Source of the DNA: Desulfurella acetivorans A63
Lineage (GTDB): Bacteria; Campylobacterota_A; Desulfurellia; Desulfurellales; Desulfurellaceae
DNA: 64,000 bases
NCBI GenBank assembly: GCA_000517565.1
Contig: CP007051.1
Location: 186,001 to 250,000, forward strand
Reading direction: 5' to 3'
The first letter of the stretch is position 1. Each line of letters opens with the position of its first letter. Positions 34,146 through 41,929 of this stretch are shown one piece after another. The notes beneath the pieces were generated by a model. It saw only the letters and a program-made list of their open reading frames with translations. It was not told the origin of the DNA and ran no database searches. A program made the translations under genes and the position numbers.

Positions 34146-35729
34146 ATCAGGCACAAACGGGGTGATGCAACACTGCCTGATGCCTTCATAATACCGATTG
34201 AGTATGTTTTTAATTGTCCATTTGTTGAGTTTCTTAGGCGTTAATCTGCCGTAATCATCGGTATTATGAAGATTTGTTTTCAGAACATCTGAAACAAATC
34301 TTAAAAGAATATTTTTACTTGCGTTTAAGTCTGCGTTAGCTTTGTGTCCGCAATTTTCACACTCAAAATCTTCCTGGGTTTTTCTATTTGATCTTGATAT
34401 ATGTCCGCATACCGGGCAGGTTTGAGAAGTATAGTGGCTTGGAGTAATATGAACCCTGATGCCTCTTTTTTCTGCCTGGGTAATAAGTTTGTTTTTAACA
34501 TTAGATAAGTGCAGGAGTTTGGAAAGTCTTGAGTATTTTATGTCAAATTCTTCATTGATGCCGAATTTACCGGATAACAAAAGGTCTTCTATTACAAGGT
34601 CTGTAATGCTGTTTTTTTCAAGATAGTTTAAGAGACTATATATGAGATAAGATACATACCAGTCAAGCTGTCTGTATATTTTTTTAAGTTTTTTAAGCTG
34701 TTTAGCTGTTAGATTCTGATAACCTATTTGATCTAACTCTTTAAGGTTTGACACAATACGTTTCATATAGTTTCGGTCGTAATCTACTATGTAACCATCA
34801 GAAAGAGTGGCAAAGTTGTTTTTAAGATTCAAGTCCATACCTATGGATTTACTGTAAGGTTTGAATTCAGGTTTCTTTGCTTCATAGACAGTTGCTATGT
34901 TTATCTTATTGCCTTTAGCAGACGGATAAATGACAAATTCTTTTGCTTTAGGCTTTCTGGTTTCGTTGTGGTAATCACCGTTTATCTGCAGCGGCAATCT
35001 AAATTCTCTGCCGTTTTTCATTCTAAATACAAACCAGTATTTATACAGAGTATTTTCATTATCGTAATCAATGCGGGCTTTATTTACAGTGTGGTCTAGG
35101 AGTAAAGAAGATGTTTCTGTAAACTTTATGAGCTTTAATTTGTTTAAAATTCTTGTTTGTATGTTTTTTGCAAGGTTTACAATGCGGGCAAAATAAGGCT
35201 TGGTTTTGTAATACTCATATAAAGCTGTAATACCTTCATTTTTAAGCTGTGGCAGTATGTCTTTGTCTAACTCAAGGTAAACAAGGTATTTGACAAACTT
35301 TGTAAGTTTTGTTGATTTGAATTTTATTTCAAAACGCTTTGTATCGCCTTTTTTAGCATATTTTGTGTCTTTTTTGTAGCGTTCTATAATCATTTCACTT
35401 TGCAATCTGACTTTGAAGTTCTGCAGGCGCTTGTTTAAAGCGTTTTTATACTTATCTACAAGCATTTGGTGTTCTTTCTGGATGTTCCATGAAAGTATAA
35501 GCGGGTCTTTCGTTGGATTTTCAGCTGTTTCATCATTGTAAAGATTAACACTGCTGTAAAGTGCGTTAAGCTTTTTAATGCCGTCTGAAACTAAGAGGAG
35601 ATGCCTATTAGCGTAAATACACTCAGAAAGATTGTTTTTAATCTCTGTTGTTCGTTTCAGCACAGCAAAAACGTCTTCGCCTTTAGTTTTATTGTAATAT
35701 TTAGAAGTAAACAAAACAGATTTAATCAT
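34095..35729 (-). CDS. tnpB: TnpB RNA-guided nuclease of the IS607 element
   Basis: A 544-residue TnpB, longer than the usual 350-450. All three RuvC acidic residues are visible: Asp in SIGMDLNLKNNF (near 297), Glu in LVIEDLLLSG (near 379) and Asp in ADLNASKNI (near 461). The zinc ribbon between them reads CPVC...CENCG. The extra length lies mainly in the first 280 residues, a helix-rich, Lys-rich region that would bind the guide RNA and recognise the target motif. TnpB nucleases cut the donor site to favour element retention and are the ancestors of Cas12. It ends at the element edge. Confidence 0.92.
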   Translation of the reverse strand: MIKSVLFTSKYYNKTKGEDVFAVLKRTTEIKNNLSECIYANRHLLLVSDGIKKLNALYSSVNLYNDETAENPTKDPLILSWNIQKEHQMLVDKYKNALNKRLQNFKVRLQSEMIIERYKKDTKYAKKGDTKRFEIKFKSTKLTKFVKYLVYLELDKDILPQLKNEGITALYEYYKTKPYFARIVNLAKNIQTRILNKLKLIKFTETSSLLLDHTVNKARIDYDNENTLYKYWFVFRMKNGREFRLPLQINGDYHNETRKPKAKEFVIYPSAKGNKINIATVYEAKKPEFKPYSKSIGMDLNLKNNFATLSDGYIVDYDRNYMKRIVSNLKELDQIGYQNLTAKQLKKLKKIYRQLDWYVSYLIYSLLNYLEKNSITDLVIEDLLLSGKFGINEEFDIKYSRLSKLLHLSNVKNKLITQAEKRGIRVHITPSHYTSQTCPVCGHISRSNRKTQEDFECENCGHKANADLNASKNILLRFVSDVLKTNLHNTDDYGRLTPKKLNKWTIKNILNRYYEGIRQCCITPFVPDPLGGGNTEFIKNANNV

Positions 35730-36324
35730 TACTGATGTCTTCCTTAATAAGCTGATCTATGAGCGTTTTTTTTCTTTTGCTGTAGAGTTTCATAGAGTAG
35801 CAATGAAGCAGGCTTACTATTTCTTCAAATATCTCTTCGCTGTCCAGTTTTTTAGAACCAATTTCGTTTACAACAACTATTTGCGTATTGTATTTTTTAA
35901 ACAGATAATCAAATAAATCAAAACCAACCCTTGAAAGCCTGTCTTTGTATGAAATAATTACTCTTTCTATTTTTCCTGCTATGACTAAATCAAGCATATT
36001 AAAAAACTCTTTTCTGTCTTTAAAACTTATACCGGATGCAATGTCGGAAAATACTGCATTAATAGTCCAGCCGTTTGAGTAACAGAATGTTTTGAGCATT
36101 TCTATTTGGTTTTCCAAATCCTGTTTTTGTTTCCTTGTTGACACTCTTGCATATATCACAGTCTGGCGGTTTATGCCTTTGTTAAATATCTTATATACAT
36201 CTTCATCGTTATAATCATAATGTCCGCTTGGAAGAACAGTTACTCTTATTGTTCCGTTTTTGACATATTTAGTAAGTGTTTGGCGTGTAATACGCAACAG
36301 GTTTAAAACTTCTTTTGTCTTCAT
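35722..36324 (-). CDS. tnpA: IS607-family serine recombinase TnpA
   Basis: A 200-residue transposase: an N-terminal MerR-like helix-turn-helix (about 1-50, TRQTLTKYVKNGTIRV), then a serine resolvase domain with IYARVSTRKQKQDLENQ near 57, where the Ser attacks DNA, and YKDRLSRVGFDLF near 130. The DNA-binding domain ahead of the catalytic domain is diagnostic of IS607. The start ATG lies 6 bases from a TATAAT and lacks a ribosome site. Confidence 0.93.
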   Translation of the reverse strand: MKTKEVLNLLRITRQTLTKYVKNGTIRVTVLPSGHYDYNDEDVYKIFNKGINRQTVIYARVSTRKQKQDLENQIEMLKTFCYSNGWTINAVFSDIASGISFKDRKEFFNMLDLVIAGKIERVIISYKDRLSRVGFDLFDYLFKKYNTQIVVVNEIGSKKLDSEEIFEEIVSLLHCYSMKLYSKRKKTLIDQLIKEDISND

Positions 36325-36330
36325 AATAGC

Positions 36331-36357
36331 ATTATATTCCTAAATCAAAAAAGTCAA
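36331..36357 (-). promoter_or_regulatory. tnpA promoter, apparently leaderless
   Basis: On the minus strand TTGACT (36357-36352) and TATAAT (36336-36331) are 15 bases apart, slightly short. The ATG at 36324 is only 6 bases beyond the -10 box. Confidence 0.4.
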
Positions 36358-36498
36358 GGTTTTTAATCAAAAAAAAGAATATAATAGAATAAAGTTAATG
36401 AAAGAGGGAATGATATACAAGAAAAATTAGATGTAGTTAACAAAAAACTCGATATAGTCCTGGAAGAAGTATATGCTCAAAAAACCCATAGAAAATCG

Positions 36499-37017
36499 AT
36501 GGAAGATTTAAATGCAGATTTGATGAAAATAGGGGAGAGTGTATACGATATAGCATTAAAAAATCTTGAAGAAGTTTCTGAGTATGCAAGTATAGATAAT
36601 GTATTTTATTTTCTAAAAAAACTCGCACGAAATATTGATAATTTAACAAAGCTATTTAATAGATTGGAAAGTTTAATAGATTTTTGGGAATCTTTTGAGC
36701 CTTTAACAAGAGAAATAGCAATTTCTACGCAAGATTACTTGGATAATTTAGAAAAAATTGGCTATTTTTCGTTATTAAAAGAATTTAAAAGTTTGATGAA
36801 TGATTTAGTAAAAAATATTACGGTTGAAGATGTAAACCGTTTTAGCAAGACACTTTTGCTCACATTTAAAGCTTTAAAATTAGCTGATACAAAAAAAGCT
36901 GATGATTTATCATTTTTAGGTATGGTAAAGCTTTTAAATAGTAAAGAAATAAAAACAACTTTGGCATTTTTTGTAAGTTTTTTAGAACATTTTAACAAGC
37001 TAAACCAAAAACAATAA
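36499..37017 (+). CDS. DUF1641 protein with a damaged or displaced start
   Basis: The 172-residue frame from ATG 36499 is a helical DUF1641 protein (EDLNADLMKIGESVYDIALK at its start). These occur beside sulfide:quinone reductase, formate dehydrogenase or sulfur-relay genes, with unknown function. The same frame is open upstream and encodes the expected family N-terminus, DIQEKLDVVNKKLDIVLEE, but has no start codon there. An ATG at 36410 with a good GAGGGA ribosome site is out of frame by one base and hits a stop after six codons. A single-base loss just after 36410 would explain this. ATG 36499 has no ribosome site, so expression may be weak or abolished. Confidence 0.65.
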   Translation: MEDLNADLMKIGESVYDIALKNLEEVSEYASIDNVFYFLKKLARNIDNLTKLFNRLESLIDFWESFEPLTREIAISTQDYLDNLEKIGYFSLLKEFKSLMNDLVKNITVEDVNRFSKTLLLTFKALKLADTKKADDLSFLGMVKLLNSKEIKTTLAFFVSFLEHFNKLNQKQ

Positions 37018-37034
37018 AAATTTGGAGGTTTTTT

Positions 37035-37352
37035 ATGGGAGTTTTAATTGTTGGAGAAAAAAGTATTCAAACGGATGATGAGGGTTATTTAGTGAATTTT
37101 TCTGATTGGAGTAAAGAAGTAGCTGAAGTTATAGCTAAGCAAGAAGGAATTGATAAGCTAACCGATAGGCATTGGGTTGTAATTGAGTTTATGCAAAAAG
37201 AATTTAAAGAACACGGCACTGGCCCTTCTATGAGAAAATTAACAAAAGAAAGCGGTGTGTCTACAAAAGAATTATACGAATTGTTTCCCAAAGGGCCAGC
37301 TAAAAAAGCAGCTAAAATCGCTGGTATCAAAAAACCAGTTGGTTGCGTTTAG
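37035..37352 (+). CDS. TusE/DsrC-like sulfur-relay protein with one C-terminal Cys
   Basis: A 105-residue protein of the TusE/DsrC/DsvC family, which carries sulfur as a persulfide on a C-terminal arm. It has the family core RHWVVIEFMQKEFKEHGTGP and ends KKPVGCV, keeping the penultimate Cys. True DsrC has a second Cys about 11 residues earlier in GxACKxAGL; here that stretch is KKAAKIAGI, so Ala replaces Cys. The protein cannot form the DsrC trisulfide and is closer to TusE-type or other single-Cys relays. A strong TGGAGG site precedes it. It is co-oriented with DUF1641 and DsrE genes. Confidence 0.88.
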   Translation: MGVLIVGEKSIQTDDEGYLVNFSDWSKEVAEVIAKQEGIDKLTDRHWVVIEFMQKEFKEHGTGPSMRKLTKESGVSTKELYELFPKGPAKKAAKIAGIKKPVGCV

Positions 37353-37360
37353 AGGTTTTT

Positions 37361-37816
37361 ATGAGTAAAATTTCTATTATTATATCAAAAGGTTCTCTAG
37401 ATGGGGTTTATCCTGGTCTTATAATGGCAAATGGAGCCTTAATGGAAGGTCATGAGGCAATATTGTTTTTTACATTTTTTGGTCTAGATGCGATTATTAA
37501 GTCTAGAATGAATAAGCTAAAAGTAGCAACTGTTGGCAATCCCGCACTACATATACCTTCTTTAATTGGTATATTGCCTGGTATGTCTAGTTTTGCTACT
37601 GCTCAAATGAAAAAAGAAATGGAAAAATTGGATATACCACCAGTTGGTGAATTCATAGAAATGATACATGATGCAGGCGGTAAAATATATGCTTGCAAAG
37701 CAACTGTGGATATGTTTCATTTAAAGAAAGATGATTTTTGCGAACAGATGGATGATATTGTAACAGTGGGTCAGTTTTACGAAATGTCATTAGATGGACA
37801 TATTATATTTACATAG
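37361..37816 (+). CDS. DsrE/DsrF-like sulfur-transfer protein
   Basis: A 151-residue member of the DsrE/F/H-like superfamily. It opens MSKISIIISKGSLDGVYPG and has the conserved Cys in GGKIYACKATVDMF near residue 107, the likely persulfide carrier. It lies 8 bases after the DsrC-like gene. I chose ATG 37361 behind AGAGG; an in-frame ATG at 37343 lies inside the previous gene. The set resembles the DsrE-TusA/DsrC modules that feed sulfane sulfur to Hdr-like or tRNA-thiolation systems. Hdr-like genes are not in the window. Confidence 0.85.
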   Translation: MSKISIIISKGSLDGVYPGLIMANGALMEGHEAILFFTFFGLDAIIKSRMNKLKVATVGNPALHIPSLIGILPGMSSFATAQMKKEMEKLDIPPVGEFIEMIHDAGGKIYACKATVDMFHLKKDDFCEQMDDIVTVGQFYEMSLDGHIIFT

Positions 37817-37836
37817 CCCCCTCTTTGTTTGCATAG

Positions 37837-37866
37837 GCTTCCTGCTTGAAAGCGGGGAGCTTTTTT
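37837..37866 (+). terminator. Rho-independent terminator after the sulfur-relay operon
   Basis: GCTTCCTGCT (37837-37846) pairs with AGCGGGGAGC (37851-37860) over 10 bp, counting two G-U pairs, with a TGAA loop. TTTTTT follows directly (37861-37866). Confidence 0.8.
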
Positions 37867-37874
37867 GTTAATAT
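37846..37874 (+). promoter_or_regulatory. cutA promoter embedded in the upstream terminator
   Basis: TTGAAA (37846-37851) lies in the terminator loop. TAATAT (37869-37874) follows after 17 bases, and the cutA ATG is 7 bases further on. No ribosome site is present, so the mRNA would be leaderless. Confidence 0.4.
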
Positions 37875-37881
37875 AAAAATT

Positions 37882-38202
37882 ATGAGTGATTTTGTAATTA
37901 TTCTTACAACTTCAGATAAAAAAGAAACACTTAAGCGTATTGCCAATTATTTAGTTGAACAAAGACTTGCAGCATGTTGTCAGATTATAGGCCTAATTGA
38001 AAGTTTTTATATTTATGAAGGTAAATTTGAACATACAGATGAGTACTTATGCATAATAAAAACACATAGTAGTTTGTATAACAAAGTCGAAAGCGCAATA
38101 AAGCTTTTACATAACTACAAAACACCTGAAATAGTAGAGATTGATATTCAAAAATTAAATTTAGACTACCTAAAATGGATGAAAGAAATATTAAATATTT
38201 GA
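37882..38202 (+). CDS. cutA: Divalent-cation tolerance protein CutA
   Basis: A 106-residue trimeric CutA1 protein. It has the family features VEQRLAACCQIIGLIESFY and PEIVEIDIQKLNLDYLKWM. CutA1 was linked to copper tolerance in E. coli but its real role is unknown. A longer frame from 37846 would begin inside the terminator hairpin, so I start at ATG 37882. Confidence 0.9.
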   Translation: MSDFVIILTTSDKKETLKRIANYLVEQRLAACCQIIGLIESFYIYEGKFEHTDEYLCIIKTHSSLYNKVESAIKLLHNYKTPEIVEIDIQKLNLDYLKWMKEILNI

Positions 38203-38340
38203 TTTTTTAATTTTTGAGCGATTTTTAAAAATTTAATTTCACGTAAACTTTAAGTTAAATGTTTTTTGGTAATATTTTGGTAGCCTGTATTGCCTATAAG
38301 CTAGTTGAGTATTGGGATTTTAAAACTAAATAGAATTTTT

Positions 38341-39006
38341 ATGTTAAATTTAGAAGAAATTCAAAATCTTGATATAAAAAAATTAGAAATACTTGATAGA
38401 TCATTTTTTGTCAGAAACGATATACAGCAAATAGCAAGACAACTTTTGGGTAAATTACTTATTACAAATACAAATGAGGGCTTAAGTGGAGGTATAATTT
38501 GCGAAACAGAAGGTTATTTTGGTTCAATCGATCTTGCTTGCCATGCTCATAAAAATAAAATTACAAAAAGAAATGCTGCTTTGTATAGGGAAGGTGGCAT
38601 ATTGTATGTGCACACATGTAGAGGTCATGTGATGCTGAATGTAGTGACGAATAAAGAAAATATACCACATGGTATTTTAATAAGAGGTATTGTTCCGATA
38701 ATAGGTATTGATTTGATGAGAAAAAGAAGAGGATTTATAAAAGATTCAATGCTTGCAAATGGCCCAGGAAAGCTTACGAAGGCTTTGGGTATTACAATGA
38801 AACATAATATGCTAAAGATTTGTAAAGACAAATTTGATATTTTTTTGGAATTACCAGAAATTTGTATACTGGATTTAAATTTATATATTGATAAGAAAAT
38901 GATTAAACAAACTCCACGCATTGGTGTAGATTACGCAAAAGCATGGGCAAATATACCTTTGAGGTTTGTGATTTTGCCACAATTGTTCCATAAAATACAA
39001 TTTTAA
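38341..39006 (+). CDS. mpg: 3-methyladenine DNA glycosylase (AAG/Mpg family)
   Basis: A 221-residue base-excision enzyme of the eukaryotic-type AAG family. The catalytic Glu region reads IICETEGYFGSIDLACHAH near residue 53, with ILYVHTCRGHVMLNVV near 89 and the conserved NGPGKLTKALGI near 140. It removes alkylated purines. A TTG start at 38305 is possible, but ATG 38341 fits the usual family length; neither has a clear ribosome site. It follows an intergenic stretch of about 140 bases. With Ogt at 19.3 kb it gives the cell two alkylation-repair routes. Confidence 0.87.
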   Translation: MLNLEEIQNLDIKKLEILDRSFFVRNDIQQIARQLLGKLLITNTNEGLSGGIICETEGYFGSIDLACHAHKNKITKRNAALYREGGILYVHTCRGHVMLNVVTNKENIPHGILIRGIVPIIGIDLMRKRRGFIKDSMLANGPGKLTKALGITMKHNMLKICKDKFDIFLELPEICILDLNLYIDKKMIKQTPRIGVDYAKAWANIPLRFVILPQLFHKIQF

Positions 39007-39100
39007 AGAGTCATTTACTAAAATTTTTTACACAAATATTCCATAAAATTTTCATATTATAGTTTATATACTTAGCAGAACAAAATAAGGAGGTTTTAAA

Positions 39101-39295
39101 ATGTTGGATGATTGGCATGTAATGGTTGTGGTTTTGATATTTGCTTTGATTTTTGGAGCAAAAAAGTTGCCAGAGATAGGTTCAGGTATAGGTAAAGGTA
39201 TAAAAAATTTCAAGGAATCATTAAAGGATGAAGAAAAAACGCCAAATAGCGAGGATACAAAAATAATTGAAGACAAAACACATTCAAAAGATTGA
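39101..39295 (+). CDS. tatA: Sec-independent translocase subunit TatA
   Basis: A 64-residue protein with one short membrane helix (about 7-20), the FGAKKLPEIG hinge motif, an amphipathic helix (GIGKGIKNFKESL) and a charged acidic tail. It oligomerises to let folded proteins cross the membrane with TatC. A strong AAGGAGG site precedes the ATG. tatC is not adjacent. Confidence 0.93.
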   Translation: MLDDWHVMVVVLIFALIFGAKKLPEIGSGIGKGIKNFKESLKDEEKTPNSEDTKIIEDKTHSKD

Positions 39296-39440
39296 GTGAT
39301 TTATAATATAGTTATAAGTTTTAAAAAAATTAATCATGTTAAACGGATTGTAAAGAATGGATGTGTTAGGTTTTGTCTCATCAGTAGTTTTTGTTATAAT
39401 TTCATTTTTTTTAATTTTTTTTGTATTTTGAAGGTGGTTT

Positions 39441-39533
39441 ATGCAAAATTCACCATTTAGCATCGGAATTGGAGTATTTATTTTTTTTGTTTTATCTGGT
39501 GGACTTATTCTTCTGTTTTTAAAAAAGAAATGA
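39441..39533 (+). CDS. Small single-span membrane protein (30 residues), uncertain
   Basis: ATG 39441 follows a good GAAGGTGG ribosome site and opens a 30-residue frame, MQNSPFSIGIGVFIFFVLSG followed by GLILLFLKKK. It has one hydrophobic helix and a basic end. It stops 13 bases before mrcA, so the two may be coupled. A second, 24-codon hydrophobic frame (39357-39431, MDVLGFVSSVVFVIISFF...) lies just before it but lacks a ribosome site. I recognise neither. The remainder of the tatA-mrcA gap shows nothing else. Confidence 0.4.
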   Translation: MQNSPFSIGIGVFIFFVLSGGLILLFLKKK

Positions 39534-39546
39534 ATCGATTAAAATT

Positions 39547-41490
39547 ATGAAAAAAATTCTTATCATAGTTGGTTTATTTTTCTTTTTAATTTTTATGGGA
39601 TTGGGTTCGTTTGCATATACGCTTTATTTGCAGACAAATAAAGATTTTAATAATCTTTTAAATGGAGAAAAGTTTTCAAAACCCACTAAAATCTATGCTC
39701 AAAATGGTCAATGTATAGCCATTATAGGACCACAAAACAGACAGATTGTAACATTTAATCAAATTGATTTGAATATGAAAAAAGCTATATTGGCGGCAGA
39801 GGATAGCAGATTTTATCAACATGGACCAGTAAGTTTTAGAAGCATTCTGAGGGCAGCTTTTGAAGATTTAATACATGGTAAGGTTGTGCAGGGTGGTAGC
39901 ACACTCACGCAGCAACTTGTCAAAAATTTATATTTGACGCCTAAAAAGACGCTTTATAGAAAACTCAAAGAAGCGGTATTATCATACAAAATATCAAGGC
40001 ATCTTACAAAAAATCAGATACTTACCCTGTATTTAAATACAGTTTACTTTGGAAACGGTGCTTATGGTATTCAAATGGCAAGTAAATCATATTTTAATGA
40101 AAATGCTGACCAATTAACCATACCTCAAGCAGCTATGCTTGCCGGTCTTGTCCAGGCACCGACATTGTACGATCCTTATGTTAACCCTTCTCTTGCAGAA
40201 AAAAGAACACTTTATGTCTTAGATAGAATGTATGAAGATAAGTTTATTACAAAAAAACAGTATTGGCAGGCAGTACATTCTAAAATTGTTCTAAGAAAGC
40301 AAAGTTCGTTTTATGCTTATGGATATCAATATAAAGATGGATATTTTATTGAGCATGTTAAAAATTGGCTTGTTAGACATTATGGTGAAGAAGTGGTAGA
40401 TAAAGGTGGTTTAAAAGTATATACAACTTTAAACCCTAAACTTCAATATTATGCTTATCTAGCAGTCAAAAATGGCATAGCAAGGCTCACAAAAAATCTT
40501 AAAGCTCCATATTACGTAGTAGATGTTAGAAAGTGGTTGATTGAGCATTATGGTAAAAATCCTGATCTGGAAGCAGATTTGATATCTGTAGACCCAAAAA
40601 ATGGCTATGTAGAGGCTTTGGTGGGTGGAGTTAGCTATAAAAAAACTCAGTATGATAGGGCAATTCAAGCTCAAAGGCAGCCAGGTAGTGCTTTTAAACC
40701 TATTGTTTATCTTACAGCATTAGAGGAAGGTTTCACACCTTTGGATAAGATTGATGATGAGCCAGTTGAGTATAGATACGGCAATAAAGTTTGGGCACCT
40801 CAAAATTATACGTTAAGATTCCATGGTCCTATTACACTTGAGTATGCTCTTGCACATTCTGTAAATGTTGCGACAGTAAAATTACTGGATAAAATTGGTA
40901 TTGAAAATGTTATTGCCAATGCAAGAAAATTGGGTATTACAGAACCAATACCGCATAATTTAACTATAGCCCTTGGTTCATCTTCTGTAACATTAGAGCA
41001 ACTAAGCCGTGTGTATTGCACAATAGATAATTATGGTTTAAAACCAAAATTAATTTTTATAAGAAAGATTTACAATAAAGACAATCAATTGGTATACGAA
41101 AATAATCCTAAATTAGTAAGAGTTTTTCCTAAAGATTTAGGATTTATCTTAACAAAAATGTTAGAAAAAGTTGTAAAAGAAGGCACAGGTGTCTACGCAA
41201 AAGCACTTGGAAGACCTATAGCAGCAAAAACTGGCACATCCAATCATGCTAGAGATAACTGGTTTATGGGTTTTACACCTCAACTTGTAACTGGCGTTTG
41301 GGTTGGATTTGATGATTATAAACCTTGTGGGCCTTACGCAGTAGGCGCTACAATGGCTTTGCCTATATGGTTAAATTATATGCAAAATGCTTTATCTGGA
41401 AAACCTGTGGAAAATTTTCCCGTGCCAAATCATTTACCACTTATAATGTCAAATTTTTTGTTTAAAAAAACACACATGCAGTCTGGTTGA
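39547..41490 (+). CDS. mrcA: Bifunctional penicillin-binding protein 1A
   Basis: A 647-residue class A PBP: N-terminal anchor (about 3-24), glycosyltransferase domain (about 55-225) with catalytic Glu in AAEDSRFYQHGPV and GGSTLTQQLVKNLYL, then transpeptidase domain with the active Ser in PGSAFKP near 380, SVN near 438 and KTGTS near 561. It polymerises and crosslinks peptidoglycan. It is shorter than E. coli PBP1A because the ODD-type insert is missing. Confidence 0.95.
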   Translation: MKKILIIVGLFFFLIFMGLGSFAYTLYLQTNKDFNNLLNGEKFSKPTKIYAQNGQCIAIIGPQNRQIVTFNQIDLNMKKAILAAEDSRFYQHGPVSFRSILRAAFEDLIHGKVVQGGSTLTQQLVKNLYLTPKKTLYRKLKEAVLSYKISRHLTKNQILTLYLNTVYFGNGAYGIQMASKSYFNENADQLTIPQAAMLAGLVQAPTLYDPYVNPSLAEKRTLYVLDRMYEDKFITKKQYWQAVHSKIVLRKQSSFYAYGYQYKDGYFIEHVKNWLVRHYGEEVVDKGGLKVYTTLNPKLQYYAYLAVKNGIARLTKNLKAPYYVVDVRKWLIEHYGKNPDLEADLISVDPKNGYVEALVGGVSYKKTQYDRAIQAQRQPGSAFKPIVYLTALEEGFTPLDKIDDEPVEYRYGNKVWAPQNYTLRFHGPITLEYALAHSVNVATVKLLDKIGIENVIANARKLGITEPIPHNLTIALGSSSVTLEQLSRVYCTIDNYGLKPKLIFIRKIYNKDNQLVYENNPKLVRVFPKDLGFILTKMLEKVVKEGTGVYAKALGRPIAAKTGTSNHARDNWFMGFTPQLVTGVWVGFDDYKPCGPYAVGATMALPIWLNYMQNALSGKPVENFPVPNHLPLIMSNFLFKKTHMQSG

Positions 41491-41495
41491 AAAAT

Positions 41496-41524
41496 TTGAA
41501 AAAGCTTTTCAAGTTTAGTATACT
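41496..41524 (+). promoter_or_regulatory. queF promoter, apparently nearly leaderless
   Basis: TTGAAA (41496-41501) and TATACT (41519-41524) are 17 bases apart. The queF ATG at 41534 is 9 bases past the -10 box, with no ribosome site. A TTGAAAA/TTTTCAA inverted repeat overlaps the -35 box. Confidence 0.5.
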
Positions 41525-41533
41525 TTATTGAGT

Positions 41534-41929
41534 ATGAGATATGGCGAGGAAGCGATATTAAACAATAAACTTGAAAAGTGGGAAAATAAGAATGAATTTA
41601 AATTTGAAATACATATTGAGTTTGGAGAATTTACTTGTTTGTGTCCACGCAGTGGTTATCCAGATTTTGCCACAATAAGGATTAAATACGTACCGGATAA
41701 ATACGTTGTAGAGCTTAAAAGCTTAAAATTATTTTTAAATAGTTTTAGAAACAAGTATATATCGCACGAAGATTCAATAAATTTAATTTATTCCACTTTG
41801 TTTAATTTTTTAGAGCCCATTTATCTTGAAATTATAGGAGATTTTAACCCCAGAGGTAATGTAAAAACTATAATAAAAATTGATTCTAATATGCAGGGGG
41901 AGTATTTTGAGAAAAATAATAAGCGGTAA
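41534..41929 (+). CDS. queF: NADPH-dependent preQ0 reductase QueF
   Basis: A 131-residue unimodular (YkvM-type) QueF, which reduces 7-cyano-7-deazaguanine to preQ1 in queuosine synthesis. The catalytic Cys is in [17 protein letters not shown] near residue 36, and the family motif is [20 protein letters not shown] near 60. A TTG at 41528 could add two residues. It overlaps the start of iorA by 23 bases. No queC, queD or queE is in the window. Confidence 0.93.
   Translation: MRYGEEAILNNKLEKWENKNEFKFEIHIEFGEFTCLCPRSGYPDFATIRIKYVPDKYVVELKSLKLFLNSFRNKYISHEDSINLIYSTLFNFLEPIYLEIIGDFNPRGNVKTIIKIDSNMQGEYFEKNNKR

Larger units (their letters stand above)
34090..36340 (-). mobile_element. IS607-family insertion sequence (tnpA serine recombinase plus tnpB)
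   Basis: A two-gene element read on the minus strand, with tnpA and tnpB overlapping by 8 bases. IS607 elements have no terminal inverted repeats and make no target duplication, so the ends are estimates. One end is set by the return of RND coding sequence near 34090; the other lies between tnpA and the DUF1641 gene. Both genes are open with catalytic residues intact, so it may be active. Confidence 0.8.

Noticed and set aside
38305-38340. Longer mpg start at TTG 38305
   Set aside because: The extra twelve residues do not resemble the family, there is no ribosome site, and ATG 38341 gives a normal length.
41496-41512. TTGAAAA-AGC-TTTTCAA hairpin after mrcA as a terminator or preQ1 riboswitch for queF
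   Set aside because: It is AT-only, has no T-tract, and there are only about 40 bases before queF, too few for a riboswitch. It overlaps a well-spaced -35 box, which explains it better.
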